NCBI RefSeq assembly: GCF_000006945.2
Contig: NC_003197.2
Location: 4,588,001 to 4,652,000 of the forward strand
Source: Salmonella enterica subsp. enterica serovar Typhimurium str. LT2
GTDB lineage: Bacteria; Pseudomonadota; Gammaproteobacteria; Enterobacterales; Enterobacteriaceae
Reading direction: 5' to 3'
Length of the DNA stretch: 64,000 bases
The notes below the pieces were generated by a model. That model ran no database searches. It was given only the letters and a program-made list of their open reading frames with translations, and was not told the origin of the DNA. Positions 55,691-64,000 of the stretch are shown piece after piece; positions within the stretch are counted from its first letter, which is position 1, and every line of letters begins with the position of its first letter. The position numbers and the translations under genes are program-made.

Positions 55691-57034
55691 TCAGGCCGCG
55701 CTGTCTTCTTTACCTTGCGCATCGGGCAGTTTCGGCGCCGGTACGTTGCTTTTATTGTCGAGACGCGTCACCAGCAACTGATCGATACGGTAGTTGTCGA
55801 TATCCACCACTTCAAATTTGTAGCCGGAAAACTTCACCGAATCAGTACGTTTTGGGATCTTGCGCAGCATAAACATCATAAAGCCGCCAATGGTTTCATA
55901 GTTGCCGGATTGCGGAAACTCATCGATATCCAGCACGCGCATGACGTCGTCAATCGGCGTGCCGCCGTCAACCAGCCAGGAATTTTCATCGCGCGCCACA
56001 ATTTGCTCTTCCAGTCCCTGGCCGACCAGGTCACCCATTAGCGTGGTCATCACATCGTTCAGCGTAATGATACCGACGACCAGAGCGTATTCATTCATAA
56101 TGACCGCGAAATCTTCGCCCGCCGTTTTGAAACTTTCCAGCGCCTCAGAAAGGGTCAGCGTATCCGGCACAATCAAGGTATTGCGAATTTGCACGCCGCT
56201 ATTCAGCGCCATACTTTGGTTAGCCAGCACGCGATTCAGCAGATCTTTGGAGTCTACATAGCCGATGATGTGGTCGATATCTTCATTACACACCAAAAAT
56301 TTTGAGTGCGGATGTTCGGCGACCTTTTTCTTCAGGCTTTGTTCGTCTTCGTGCAGATCAAACCAGATGATACTTTCGCGCGACGTCATAGAAGACGGTA
56401 CGGTGCGAGATTCAAGTTCAAACACATTTTCAATTAGTTCGTGCTCTTGCTTGCGCAAGACGCCCGCCAGCGCGCCGGCTTCCACCACTGCGTAAATATC
56501 ATCAGAAGTAATGTCGTCTTTCCGCACCATTGGAATTTTGAACAGGCGGAAGATGTTGTTTGCCATGCCGTTAAACAGCCACACCAGCGGGCGAAAAACG
56601 AACAGGCAGAAGCGCATCGGGTTGATGATACGCAAAGCCACAGCTTCTGGCGCAATCATACCGATGCGTTTCGGGGTTAAATCCGCGAACAGGATAAACA
56701 GCCCCGTCACCAGCGAGAAAGAGAGAATAAAGCTCAGCTGCTCGGAGAGTTCTGGCGACATATAGTGCGAGAAGAGGGCGGAAAAGGCGGGCGAAAATGC
56801 CGCATCGCCGACGATACCGCCAAGAATAGCGACGGCGTTCAGGCCAATTTGCACAACGGTGAAAAACATGCCGGGATTTTCCTGCATTTTCAATACGCGT
56901 TGTGCGTTGATACTGCCTTCATCAGCTAATAACTTAAGTTTAATCTTACGTGATGCGGCAAGCGAGATCTCGGAGATGGAGAAGAACGCACTTACAGCGA
57001 TCAGGCAGAATATAATGAATATACTGTTTAACAT
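55691..57034 (-). CDS. paeA: YtfL (PaeA), CNNM/CorC-family polyamine exporter
   Basis: A 447-residue inner membrane protein. The N-terminal CNNM/DUF21 domain (1-190) has four hydrophobic segments, starting LNSIFIIFCLIAVSAFFSIS; two CBS domains occupy about 205-335 (TSRESIIWFDLHEDE, LIVPDTLTLSEALE, YALVVGIITLNDVM) and a CorC_HlyC domain ends the protein. In Salmonella and E. coli it has been named PaeA and protects stationary cells from cadaverine and putrescine, apparently by export. It does not overlap its neighbours; about 180 bases upstream include its promoter. Confidence 0.92.
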   Translation of the reverse strand: MLNSIFIIFCLIAVSAFFSISEISLAASRKIKLKLLADEGSINAQRVLKMQENPGMFFTVVQIGLNAVAILGGIVGDAAFSPAFSALFSHYMSPELSEQLSFILSFSLVTGLFILFADLTPKRIGMIAPEAVALRIINPMRFCLFVFRPLVWLFNGMANNIFRLFKIPMVRKDDITSDDIYAVVEAGALAGVLRKQEHELIENVFELESRTVPSSMTSRESIIWFDLHEDEQSLKKKVAEHPHSKFLVCNEDIDHIIGYVDSKDLLNRVLANQSMALNSGVQIRNTLIVPDTLTLSEALESFKTAGEDFAVIMNEYALVVGIITLNDVMTTLMGDLVGQGLEEQIVARDENSWLVDGGTPIDDVMRVLDIDEFPQSGNYETIGGFMMFMLRKIPKRTDSVKFSGYKFEVVDIDNYRIDQLLVTRLDNKSNVPAPKLPDAQGKEDSAA

Positions 57035-57216
57035 ATCTTATCCGGCGAAACGCCAGATCCTCGGAAGGGAAGTTTATAAATCCGTGTGGTAACGTTTAAT
57101 GAAAACCGGCTCGTAGCAGTGAGCCGATAAGTTCAGGGCTAGTATAGCGTAAGCTACTGTAAAGTCGCCAGAGGGTTCATTTTCAACTCCGACAAGTTCC
57201 CCCTACGCCAGCGTCG

Positions 57217-57855
57217 TCACGCGTCAGGCGGCAGGCAAACGCCGATCCCGCCAATCCCGCAGTAACCATATGGATTTTTGTGCAGATACTGTTGGTGTTC
57301 ATCTTCGGCGTAGTAAAACGGCGTCGCATGGGCGATTTCCGTGGTAATAGGGCGATGGTCTCCGGCGGCGGTCATTGCCGACTGAAAGCGCTCGCGACTG
57401 GCGTGAGCGGCGGCATTCTGTTCCGGCGTTAAGGGATAAATCGCAGAACGGTATTGCGTACCGTGATCGTTACCTTGTTGCATCCCCTGCGTCGGATCGT
57501 GATTTTCCCAGAAGGTCTGTAAAAGCTGCTCATAACTGATAACGGCAGGATCGTACACTATCCGTACCGCTTCGGCATGACCGGTCTGCCCGGAGCAGAC
57601 TTCCCGGTAGGTTGGATTAGGCGTGTAACCGCCTGCATACCCTGCCGCGGTGCTATATACGCCGGGCAATTGCCAGAATAAACGTTCTACGCCCCAGAAA
57701 CAGCCCATAGCGAAGTAGGCGATCTCCATCCCGGCAGGGACATTGGTCATAGAGTGTTCATTTACCGCATGCAGAGTGGCGATCGGCATCGGGGTGTTGC
57801 GTCCTGGTAACGCATCTGCTTGAGTAACCAGATGTTTTTTATCAAATAAACTCAT
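57217..57855 (-). CDS. msrA: MsrA, peptide methionine-(S)-sulfoxide reductase
   Basis: A 212-residue cytosolic repair enzyme. The catalytic motif GCFWGVE places the nucleophilic Cys52; Tyr and Glu residues of the active site follow in GYAGGYTPNPTYREVCSG. Two resolving cysteines are present near the C-terminus (GYCGIGGIGVCLPPDA). It diverges from tamA with 212 bases between the two starts. Confidence 0.96.
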   Translation of the reverse strand: MSLFDKKHLVTQADALPGRNTPMPIATLHAVNEHSMTNVPAGMEIAYFAMGCFWGVERLFWQLPGVYSTAAGYAGGYTPNPTYREVCSGQTGHAEAVRIVYDPAVISYEQLLQTFWENHDPTQGMQQGNDHGTQYRSAIYPLTPEQNAAAHASRERFQSAMTAAGDHRPITTEIAHATPFYYAEDEHQQYLHKNPYGYCGIGGIGVCLPPDA

Positions 57856-58067
57856 GAGCTATTCTCCCGAAAGCGTTAATTGGCGTTAAGGTTGTAACGA
57901 GACGCATCTTTGCACACAATAACAACATTAATGTATCTGGATTTAACCATAAGAAATATTTGGGCAGTCGTCTGCTTTTCAATCGAAATTGTTGATTTTA
58001 TGTTAAGCCGCGGAGCGGTAGTGTGATTTTTTCCAGGGGTGGGAATAGGGGATATTCAGGAGAAAAT

Positions 58068-59801
58068 GTGCCACATATCCGTCAGTTATGTTGGGTTAGC
58101 TTACTGTGCCTGAGCAGTTCTGCGGTAGCCGCAAATGTTCGTCTGAAAGTCGAAGGGCTATCCGGAGAGCTGGAAAAAAACGTTCGCGCACAGCTCTCTA
58201 CGATTCAGAGCGATGAGGTGACGCCGGATCGGCGCTTTCGCGCCCGAGTTGATGATGCGATTCGCGAAGGGCTTAAAGCGTTAGGCTATTACGAACCCAC
58301 TATCAAATTCGACTTGCTTCCACCGCCTGCGAAAGGACGGCAGGTATTAATCGCCAGGGTTACGCCCGGCCAGCCGGTGTTGATTGGCGGTACAGAAGTC
58401 ATTTTACGCGGCGGCGCGCGCACGGACAAAGATTATCTGGCCTTACTGAAAACGCGTCCGGCAATCGGCACGGTGCTGAACCAGGGAGACTATGACAATT
58501 TTAAAAAGTCGTTAACCAGCGTGTCGCTACGTAAAGGCTATTTCGACAGCGAATTCATTAAAAGTCAGTTGGGAATTGCTCTGGGCCGCCATCAGGCGTT
58601 TTGGGATATTGATTATGATAGCGGTGAGCGCTATCGCTTCGGACCTGTCACCTTCGAAGGTTCGCAGATTCGTGATGAATATTTACAAAATCTGTTGCCG
58701 TTTAAAGAGGGTGATGAGTACGAATCGAAAGATTTGGCGGAACTAAACCGCCGACTTTCCGCTACCGGATGGTTTAATTCTGTCGTGGTGGCGCCGGAAT
58801 TTGAGAAATCGCGTAAAACAAAAATTCTGCCGTTAAAAGGCGTGGTATCGCCGCGAACCGAAAACACGATTGAAACCGGGGTGGGGTACTCCACCGACGT
58901 CGGGCCGCGCGTGAAAGCGTCGTGGAAAAAACCGTGGATGAACTCTTACGGTCATAGCCTGACCACCAGCACCAGTATTTCTGCGCCGGAACAGGTGCTG
59001 GATTTTAGTTATAAAATGCCGCTGCTGAAAAACCCGCTGGAGCAATACTATCTGGTACAGGGCGGTTTTAAACGTACCGATTTGAATGATACGGAGCAGG
59101 ACTCGACCACGCTTGCCGTGTCGCGTTACTGGGACCTTTCCAGTGGTTGGCAGCGGGCGATTAATCTGCGCTGGAGTTTCGACCACTTTACCCAGGGGAA
59201 CGTCACCAATACCACCATGCTGTTCTACCCGGGCGTGATGATCAGCCGAACCCGCTCGCGAGGGGGACTGATGCCAACCTGGGGCGATTCGCAGCGCTAT
59301 TCAGTAGACTATTCGAATACGGCCTGGGGCTCCGACGTGGATTTCTCCGTGCTGCAGGCGCAAAACGTCTGGATTCGGACTTTGTACGATCGCCACCGTT
59401 TTGTGATGCGCGCCAATTTGGGCTGGATAGAAACCGGTGATTTCGACAAAGTTCCGCCGGATTTACGTTTCTTCGCCGGGGGCGACCGCAGTATTCGCGG
59501 CTATAAATACAAATCTATTTCGCCTAAAGATAGCGACGGCAATCTTAAAGGCGCCTCAAAACTGGCAACCGGATCGCTGGAGTACCAGTATAACGTCACC
59601 GGTAAATGGTGGGGGGCAGTGTTTGTCGATAGCGGCGAGGCGGTGAGTGATATTCGCCGTAGCGATTTCAAAACCGGGACCGGGGTCGGCGTGCGCTGGG
59701 CGTCGCCGGTTGGGCCTGTCAAACTCGATTTTGCCGTACCGGTCGGCGACAAAGACGAACACGGTTTACAGTTTTATATCGGTCTGGGGCCTGAATTATG
59801 A
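58068..59801 (+). CDS. tamA: TamA, outer membrane Omp85-family subunit of the TAM complex
   Basis: A 577-residue outer membrane barrel that works with TamB in transport of lipids and in assembly of some outer membrane proteins and autotransporters. A signal peptide (about 1-21) precedes three POTRA domains (about 22-265) and a 16-strand barrel with the lid-lock motif GGDRSIRGY near residue 475. The start is GTG at 58068: AGGAG lies five bases upstream and the signal peptide begins there; an upstream in-frame ATG at 58023 has no support. Its stop overlaps the tamB start (ATGA). Confidence 0.95.
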   Translation: MPHIRQLCWVSLLCLSSSAVAANVRLKVEGLSGELEKNVRAQLSTIQSDEVTPDRRFRARVDDAIREGLKALGYYEPTIKFDLLPPPAKGRQVLIARVTPGQPVLIGGTEVILRGGARTDKDYLALLKTRPAIGTVLNQGDYDNFKKSLTSVSLRKGYFDSEFIKSQLGIALGRHQAFWDIDYDSGERYRFGPVTFEGSQIRDEYLQNLLPFKEGDEYESKDLAELNRRLSATGWFNSVVVAPEFEKSRKTKILPLKGVVSPRTENTIETGVGYSTDVGPRVKASWKKPWMNSYGHSLTTSTSISAPEQVLDFSYKMPLLKNPLEQYYLVQGGFKRTDLNDTEQDSTTLAVSRYWDLSSGWQRAINLRWSFDHFTQGNVTNTTMLFYPGVMISRTRSRGGLMPTWGDSQRYSVDYSNTAWGSDVDFSVLQAQNVWIRTLYDRHRFVMRANLGWIETGDFDKVPPDLRFFAGGDRSIRGYKYKSISPKDSDGNLKGASKLATGSLEYQYNVTGKWWGAVFVDSGEAVSDIRRSDFKTGTGVGVRWASPVGPVKLDFAVPVGDKDEHGLQFYIGLGPEL

Positions 59802-62800
59802 GTTTATGGAAGAAAATAAGCCTCGGCGTGTTGATTTTCATTGTGGTGTTACTGGCGAGCGTTGCGTTTCTGGTCGGGACGACGACGGGGCTGCATCTGG
59901 TATTCAGTGCGGCGAACCGCTGGGTGCCGGGGCTGGAGATTGGGCAGGTCACCGGCGGCTGGCGGGACTTATCGTTAAAAAATATCCGCTATGAGCAGCC
60001 GGGCGTTGCGGTGAATGCGGGCGAAATTCATCTGGCCATCGGGCTTGATTGCCTGTGGCGCAGTAGCCTGTGCGTCAATGATCTGGCGCTAAAAGATATT
60101 AATGTCGCTATCGACAGCAAAAAAATGCCGCCCTCCGAACCGGCGCAAGAAGAGGAAGAAAGCGGGCCGCTGAACCTCTCCACGCCCTGGCCCATCACGC
60201 TGTCGCGCGTGGCGTTGAATAACATCAATATCAAGATTGATGACACTACCGTTTCGGTGTTGGATTTTACCTCCGGGCTGGCATGGCAGGAGAAAAACCT
60301 GACCCTGAAACCGACGCGGCTTCAGGGACTGCTGATCGCGCTGCCGAAGGTCGCTGACGTGGCGCAGGAAGAGGTGGTTGAACCCAAAATCGAGAAACCT
60401 CAACCGGATGAAAAGCCGCTTGGCGAAACGCTAAAAGATCTGTTTGCAAAACCGGTAATGCCGGAGATGACCGATGTTCACCTGCCGCTCAATCTGAATA
60501 TCGAGTCATTTCGCGGCGAGCAGCTACGCATCACCGGCGATACCGATCTGACGGTGCGCACGATGCTGCTTAAAGTCAGCAGTATCGACGGTAATATGAA
60601 GCTGGATACTCTGGATATCGACGCCAACCAGGGCACGGTGAAAGCCTCCGGTACGGCGCAGCTCGCCAATAACTGGCCGGTTGATATTACGCTCAACAGT
60701 ACGCTGAATATCGATCCGCTAAAGGGTGAAAAGATAAAACTCAAGGTCGGCGGCGCGTTACGCGAACAACTGGAGGTCGGGGTGAACCTTTCCGGGCCGA
60801 TGGATGTCGCGCTTCGCGCCCAGACGCGGCTGGCGGAGGCCGGTTTACCGCTCAATCTTGAAGTCGTCAGCCAACGCATTGCCTGGCCATTGACGGGTGA
60901 TACCCAGTTTCAGGCTGACGATCTGAAGCTCAAACTGAGCGGTAAGATGACCGACTATACGTTGTCGATGCGAACCGCCGTGAAAGGACAAGATATTCCG
61001 CCGGCGACCATCACGCTGGATGCCAAAGGGAATGAGCGGCAGATTAATCTCGATAAACTCACCGTCGCCGCTCTGGAGGGAAAAACCGAACTGAAAGCGC
61101 TGGTGGACTGGCAGCAGGCGATTAGCTGGCGTGGCGAACTGACGCTGAATGGCATCAATACCGCTAAAGAGATTCCGGACTGGCCCGCGAAGCTTAACGG
61201 CGTCATGAAAACCAAAGGCAGCCTCTACGGCGGCACCTGGCAGATGGATGTCCCGGAGCTCAAGCTGACCGGCAATGTGAAGCAGAACAGCGTTAACGTT
61301 AACGGGACGCTAAAGGGCAACAGCTACATGCAGTGGACGATCCCGGGGCTGCACTTTGCGCTGGGCCCAAACAGCGCCGATATAAAAGGCGAGCTTGGCG
61401 TTAAGGAGCTGAATCTTGACGCCGCCATCGATGCGCCAGGGCTGGATAATGCGCTGCCAGGACTGGGCGGCATGGCAAAAGGAATCGTTAAAGTCCGCGG
61501 TACGGTAGAAGCGCCGCAGCTGTTGGCGGATATCACCGCCCGCGGCTTGCGCTGGCAGGAGCTGTCTGTCGCCCAGGCGCGCATTGAGGGCGATATTAAA
61601 TCCACCGATCAGATAGCGGGCCATCTCAACGTTCGCGTAGAGCGGATTTCGCAGCCCGACGTTAATATCAATCTGGTGACGCTTGACGCCAAAGGCAGCG
61701 AGAAGCAGCATCAGCTACAGCTCCGTGTTCAGGGAGAACCGGTATCCGGTCAACTCTCCCTGACAGGCAGCTTCGATCGCGAGGCGGCGCGCTGGAAAGG
61801 GACGTTAAGCGACACCCGTTTCCAGACGCCAGTGGGGCCATGGTCGTTGACCCGCGCGATTGCGCTGGACTACCGTAATAAAGAACAGAAAATCAGTATC
61901 GGGCCGCATTGTTGGCTGAACCCGAACGCCGAGCTGTGCATCCCGCAAACCATTGATGCGGGCGCCGCAGGACGGGCGGTGGTCAATCTCAACCGCTTTG
62001 ATCTGGCGATGCTGAAGCCATTTATGCCTGATACCACTCAGGCCAGTGGGATCTTTAGCGGGAAAGCGGATGTGTCGTGGGACACCACCCAGGAGGGATT
62101 GCCGCAGGGGAAGGTCACGCTTTCCGGTCGTAATGTGAAGGTCACGCAGACCGTCAATGACGCGCCGTTACCGGTCGCGTTTGAGACGCTGAACCTCAGC
62201 GCCGATCTGCACAATAATCGCGCCGAGCTGGGATGGCTGATTCGCCTGACGAACAATGGTCAATTCGATGGCCAGGTGCAGGTAACCGATCCTCAGGGGC
62301 GGCGCAATCTCGGCGGTAACGTCAACATGCGCAATCTCAATCTGGCGATGGTCAACCCTGTCTTTTCGCGCGGCGAAAAAGCGGCGGGAATGTTAAACGC
62401 CAGGCTACGTCTGGGCGGCGATGTGCAAAGCCCGCAGTTGTTTGGTCAGTTGCAGCTTAGCGCGCTGGATATTGACGGTAACTTTATGCCGTTTGAGATG
62501 CAGCCGAGCCAGCTCACCATGAACTTTAGCGGTACGCGTTCGACGCTCGCCGGTATCGTGCGAACACAACAAGGGCAAATTAACCTGAACGGCAACGCCG
62601 ACTGGAGTCAGATTGACAACTGGCGCGCGCGGGTGACGGCGAAAGGCAGCCGGGTGCGGATTACCGTTCCGCCGATGGTGCGCCTGGATGTCTCGCCGGA
62701 TGTGGTCTTTGACGCGACGCCTTCGCTGTTCACGTTGGATGGGCGTGTGGACGTTCCGTGGGCGCGAATTGTGGTGCACGACCTGCCGGAGAGCGCGGTC

Positions 62801-63577
62801 GGCGTCTCCAGCGATGTGGTTATGCTCAACAATGACCTGCAACCAGAAACGCCGCAGACAGCGTCTATTCCCATCAACAGTAATCTGACGGTCCACGTCG
62901 GCAACAACGTGCGCATCGACGCCTTCGGGCTTAAAGCGCGTTTGACCGGCGATTTGAAAGTCGCGCAGGATAAGCAGGGGCTGGGGCTAAATGGTCAAAT
63001 CAATATTCCTGACGGCCGATTCCGCGCCTACGGCCAGGACCTGCTTGTCCGTAAAGGCGAGCTGCTGTTCTCCGGCCCGCCGGATCAGCCGCTGCTCAAT
63101 ATCGAAGCGATCCGTAACCCTGACGCCACCGAAGACGATGTTATTGCGGGCGTGCGCGTCACAGGCACAGCTGATGAACCCAAAGCGGAAATCTTCTCCG
63201 ATCCGGCGATGCCGCAGGCTGAAGCGCTTTCTTATCTGCTGCGTGGGCAGGGGTTGGACAGCAATCAGAGTGATAGCGCAGCGATGACCTCCATGCTTAT
63301 TGGCCTGGGGGTTGCGCAAAGTGGTCAGGTTGTGGGTAAAATCGGAGAGACATTCGGTGTAAGTAATCTGGCGCTGGACACGCAAGGGGTGGGCGATTCG
63401 TCCCAGGTTGTGGTCAGCGGCTATGTACTGCCGGGTCTACAGGTGAAGTATGGTGTAGGGATATTTGACTCTCTGGCGACGCTCACGTTACGTTATCGCC
63501 TGATGCCTAAGCTATATCTGGAAGCAGTGTCTGGCGTAGATCAGGCACTTGATTTGCTCTATCAGTTTGAGTTTTAG
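59798..63577 (+). CDS. tamB: TamB, inner-membrane-anchored bridge protein of the TAM complex
   Basis: A 1259-residue AsmA-like protein that spans the periplasm as a hydrophobic beta groove. One N-terminal membrane helix (about 7-27) is followed by a very long beta-rich repeat region and a C-terminal DUF490 domain (about 920-1259) that docks with TamA, ending in YRLMPKLYLEAVSGVDQALDLLYQFEF-like barrel-type sequence with terminal Phe. TamB, YhdP and YdbH are redundant in phospholipid transport to the outer membrane. It is coupled to tamA by a four-base overlap and followed after two bases by ytfP. Confidence 0.95.
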   Translation: MSLWKKISLGVLIFIVVLLASVAFLVGTTTGLHLVFSAANRWVPGLEIGQVTGGWRDLSLKNIRYEQPGVAVNAGEIHLAIGLDCLWRSSLCVNDLALKDINVAIDSKKMPPSEPAQEEEESGPLNLSTPWPITLSRVALNNINIKIDDTTVSVLDFTSGLAWQEKNLTLKPTRLQGLLIALPKVADVAQEEVVEPKIEKPQPDEKPLGETLKDLFAKPVMPEMTDVHLPLNLNIESFRGEQLRITGDTDLTVRTMLLKVSSIDGNMKLDTLDIDANQGTVKASGTAQLANNWPVDITLNSTLNIDPLKGEKIKLKVGGALREQLEVGVNLSGPMDVALRAQTRLAEAGLPLNLEVVSQRIAWPLTGDTQFQADDLKLKLSGKMTDYTLSMRTAVKGQDIPPATITLDAKGNERQINLDKLTVAALEGKTELKALVDWQQAISWRGELTLNGINTAKEIPDWPAKLNGVMKTKGSLYGGTWQMDVPELKLTGNVKQNSVNVNGTLKGNSYMQWTIPGLHFALGPNSADIKGELGVKELNLDAAIDAPGLDNALPGLGGMAKGIVKVRGTVEAPQLLADITARGLRWQELSVAQARIEGDIKSTDQIAGHLNVRVERISQPDVNINLVTLDAKGSEKQHQLQLRVQGEPVSGQLSLTGSFDREAARWKGTLSDTRFQTPVGPWSLTRAIALDYRNKEQKISIGPHCWLNPNAELCIPQTIDAGAAGRAVVNLNRFDLAMLKPFMPDTTQASGIFSGKADVSWDTTQEGLPQGKVTLSGRNVKVTQTVNDAPLPVAFETLNLSADLHNNRAELGWLIRLTNNGQFDGQVQVTDPQGRRNLGGNVNMRNLNLAMVNPVFSRGEKAAGMLNARLRLGGDVQSPQLFGQLQLSALDIDGNFMPFEMQPSQLTMNFSGTRSTLAGIVRTQQGQINLNGNADWSQIDNWRARVTAKGSRVRITVPPMVRLDVSPDVVFDATPSLFTLDGRVDVPWARIVVHDLPESAVGVSSDVVMLNNDLQPETPQTASIPINSNLTVHVGNNVRIDAFGLKARLTGDLKVAQDKQGLGLNGQINIPDGRFRAYGQDLLVRKGELLFSGPPDQPLLNIEAIRNPDATEDDVIAGVRVTGTADEPKAEIFSDPAMPQAEALSYLLRGQGLDSNQSDSAAMTSMLIGLGVAQSGQVVGKIGETFGVSNLALDTQGVGDSSQVVVSGYVLPGLQVKYGVGIFDSLATLTLRYRLMPKLYLEAVSGVDQALDLLYQFEF

Positions 63578-63579
63578 CA

Positions 63580-63924
63580 ATGCGAATATTTGTCTATGGC
63601 AGTTTACGACAGAAACAAGGCAACAGTCACTGGATGACCAATGCCCAATTGCTTGGCGATTACCGTATCGATAACTACCAGTTGTATAGTCTGGGCCACT
63701 ATCCAGGCGCAGTTCCGGGAAACGGAGCGGTATACGGTGAAGTTTATCGAATTGATAACGCCACGCTGGCCGAACTTGATGCTTTGCGCACCAGGGGCGG
63801 TGAATACGCACGCCAGTTAATCCAGACGCCTTACGGCAGCGCATGGATGTATGTATATCAACGTCCTGTTGATGGGTTAACTCTGATTGAAAGCGGTGAC
63901 TGGTTAGACAGAAACCAGCCCTGA
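63580..63924 (+). CDS. ytfP: YtfP, gamma-glutamylcyclotransferase-like protein
   Basis: A 114-residue protein of the GGCT fold. The family motif VYGSLRQKQGN (residues 5-15) forms the substrate loop, and Glu near residue 67 (LAELDALRTRGGEY region) lies where the catalytic acid is expected. The natural substrate is unknown. It starts two bases after tamB and is the last gene of tamA-tamB-ytfP, followed by a terminator. Confidence 0.9.
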   Translation: MRIFVYGSLRQKQGNSHWMTNAQLLGDYRIDNYQLYSLGHYPGAVPGNGAVYGEVYRIDNATLAELDALRTRGGEYARQLIQTPYGSAWMYVYQRPVDGLTLIESGDWLDRNQP

Positions 63925-63930
63925 ACTGAA

Positions 63931-63959
63931 CACGCCACCCTCGGGTGGCGTTGTTTTTT
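63931..63959 (+). terminator. Terminator of tamA-tamB-ytfP
   Basis: CGCCACC (63933-63939) pairs with GGTGGCG (63944-63950) around a CTCG tetraloop, and TTGTTTTTT follows. The last 40 bases of the window contain nothing I can assign. Confidence 0.88.
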
Positions 63960-64000
63960 ACATTCTGGCTGATGGCGCTAGCGCCGGGCATGGTGAGCTC

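Overview
The window is chromosomal DNA of an enterobacterium, almost certainly Salmonella enterica. Nearly every protein matches the E. coli K-12 order from yjeM to ytfP in sequence and length. Two genes absent from that stretch of K-12 point to Salmonella: a lone arginine-type periplasmic binding protein beside the glycine tRNA operon, and a potassium-channel-like gene inside the yjf cluster. Identifications rest on remembered family knowledge and motifs read in the translations; no search was run. No prophage, insertion sequence, integrase or CRISPR array is visible, and no gene looks broken. The only incomplete gene is yjeM, cut by the left edge.

Layout. 1-8160: transporter yjeM (3' part), yjeO, the mechanosensitive channel operon psd-mscM, rsgA, orn and the binding protein. 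8359-8975: three identical tRNA-Gly(GCC) genes separated by ERIC elements. 9245-21008: queG diverges from the overlapping superoperon nnr-tsaE-amiB-mutL-miaA-hfq-hflX-hflK-hflC-yjeT. 21111-26339: purA, then nsrR-rnr-rlmB ending at a strong terminator. 26471-31544: yjfI-yjfJ-channel-yjfK-yjfL-yjfM-yjfC, a tightly packed membrane-associated operon. 31629-34964: aidB, two small DUF1471 proteins, esterase yjfP. 34961-41654: the L-ascorbate regulon (ulaR, ulaG, ulaABCDEF). 41783-43968: yjfY and the ribosomal operon rpsF-priB-rpsR-rplI with its S6:S18 leader. 44116-57855: DMT permease, ytfB, fklB, cycA, ytfE, ytfF, qorB/ytfH, cpdB, cysQ, ytfJ, ytfK, ytfL (paeA), msrA. 58068-63924: tamA-tamB-ytfP.

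How the parts work together. The central superoperon groups tRNA modification (queG, tsaE, miaA), RNA chaperone and ribosome rescue (hfq, hflX), mismatch repair and FtsH control. NsrR, encoded at 22.6 kb, has a near-perfect operator in front of ytfE at 49.1 kb, so nitric oxide sensor and repair target lie in the same window. Orn, CysQ and CpdB act on short RNA, pAp and cyclic or 3'-nucleotides.

The least understood block is the yjfI-yjfC operon. It combines a PspA-type membrane protein, a TLGFGD-filter channel with a cytosolic Rossmann-type domain, a DUF350 membrane protein, a DUF1190 protein and an ATP-grasp amide ligase. It is the best candidate here for an undescribed system. Other signals worth checking are a covarying hairpin in the tRNA-ERIC spacers, a possible attenuator before yjeT, a perfect inverted repeat before aidB and a helically phased direct repeat in the ula control region.
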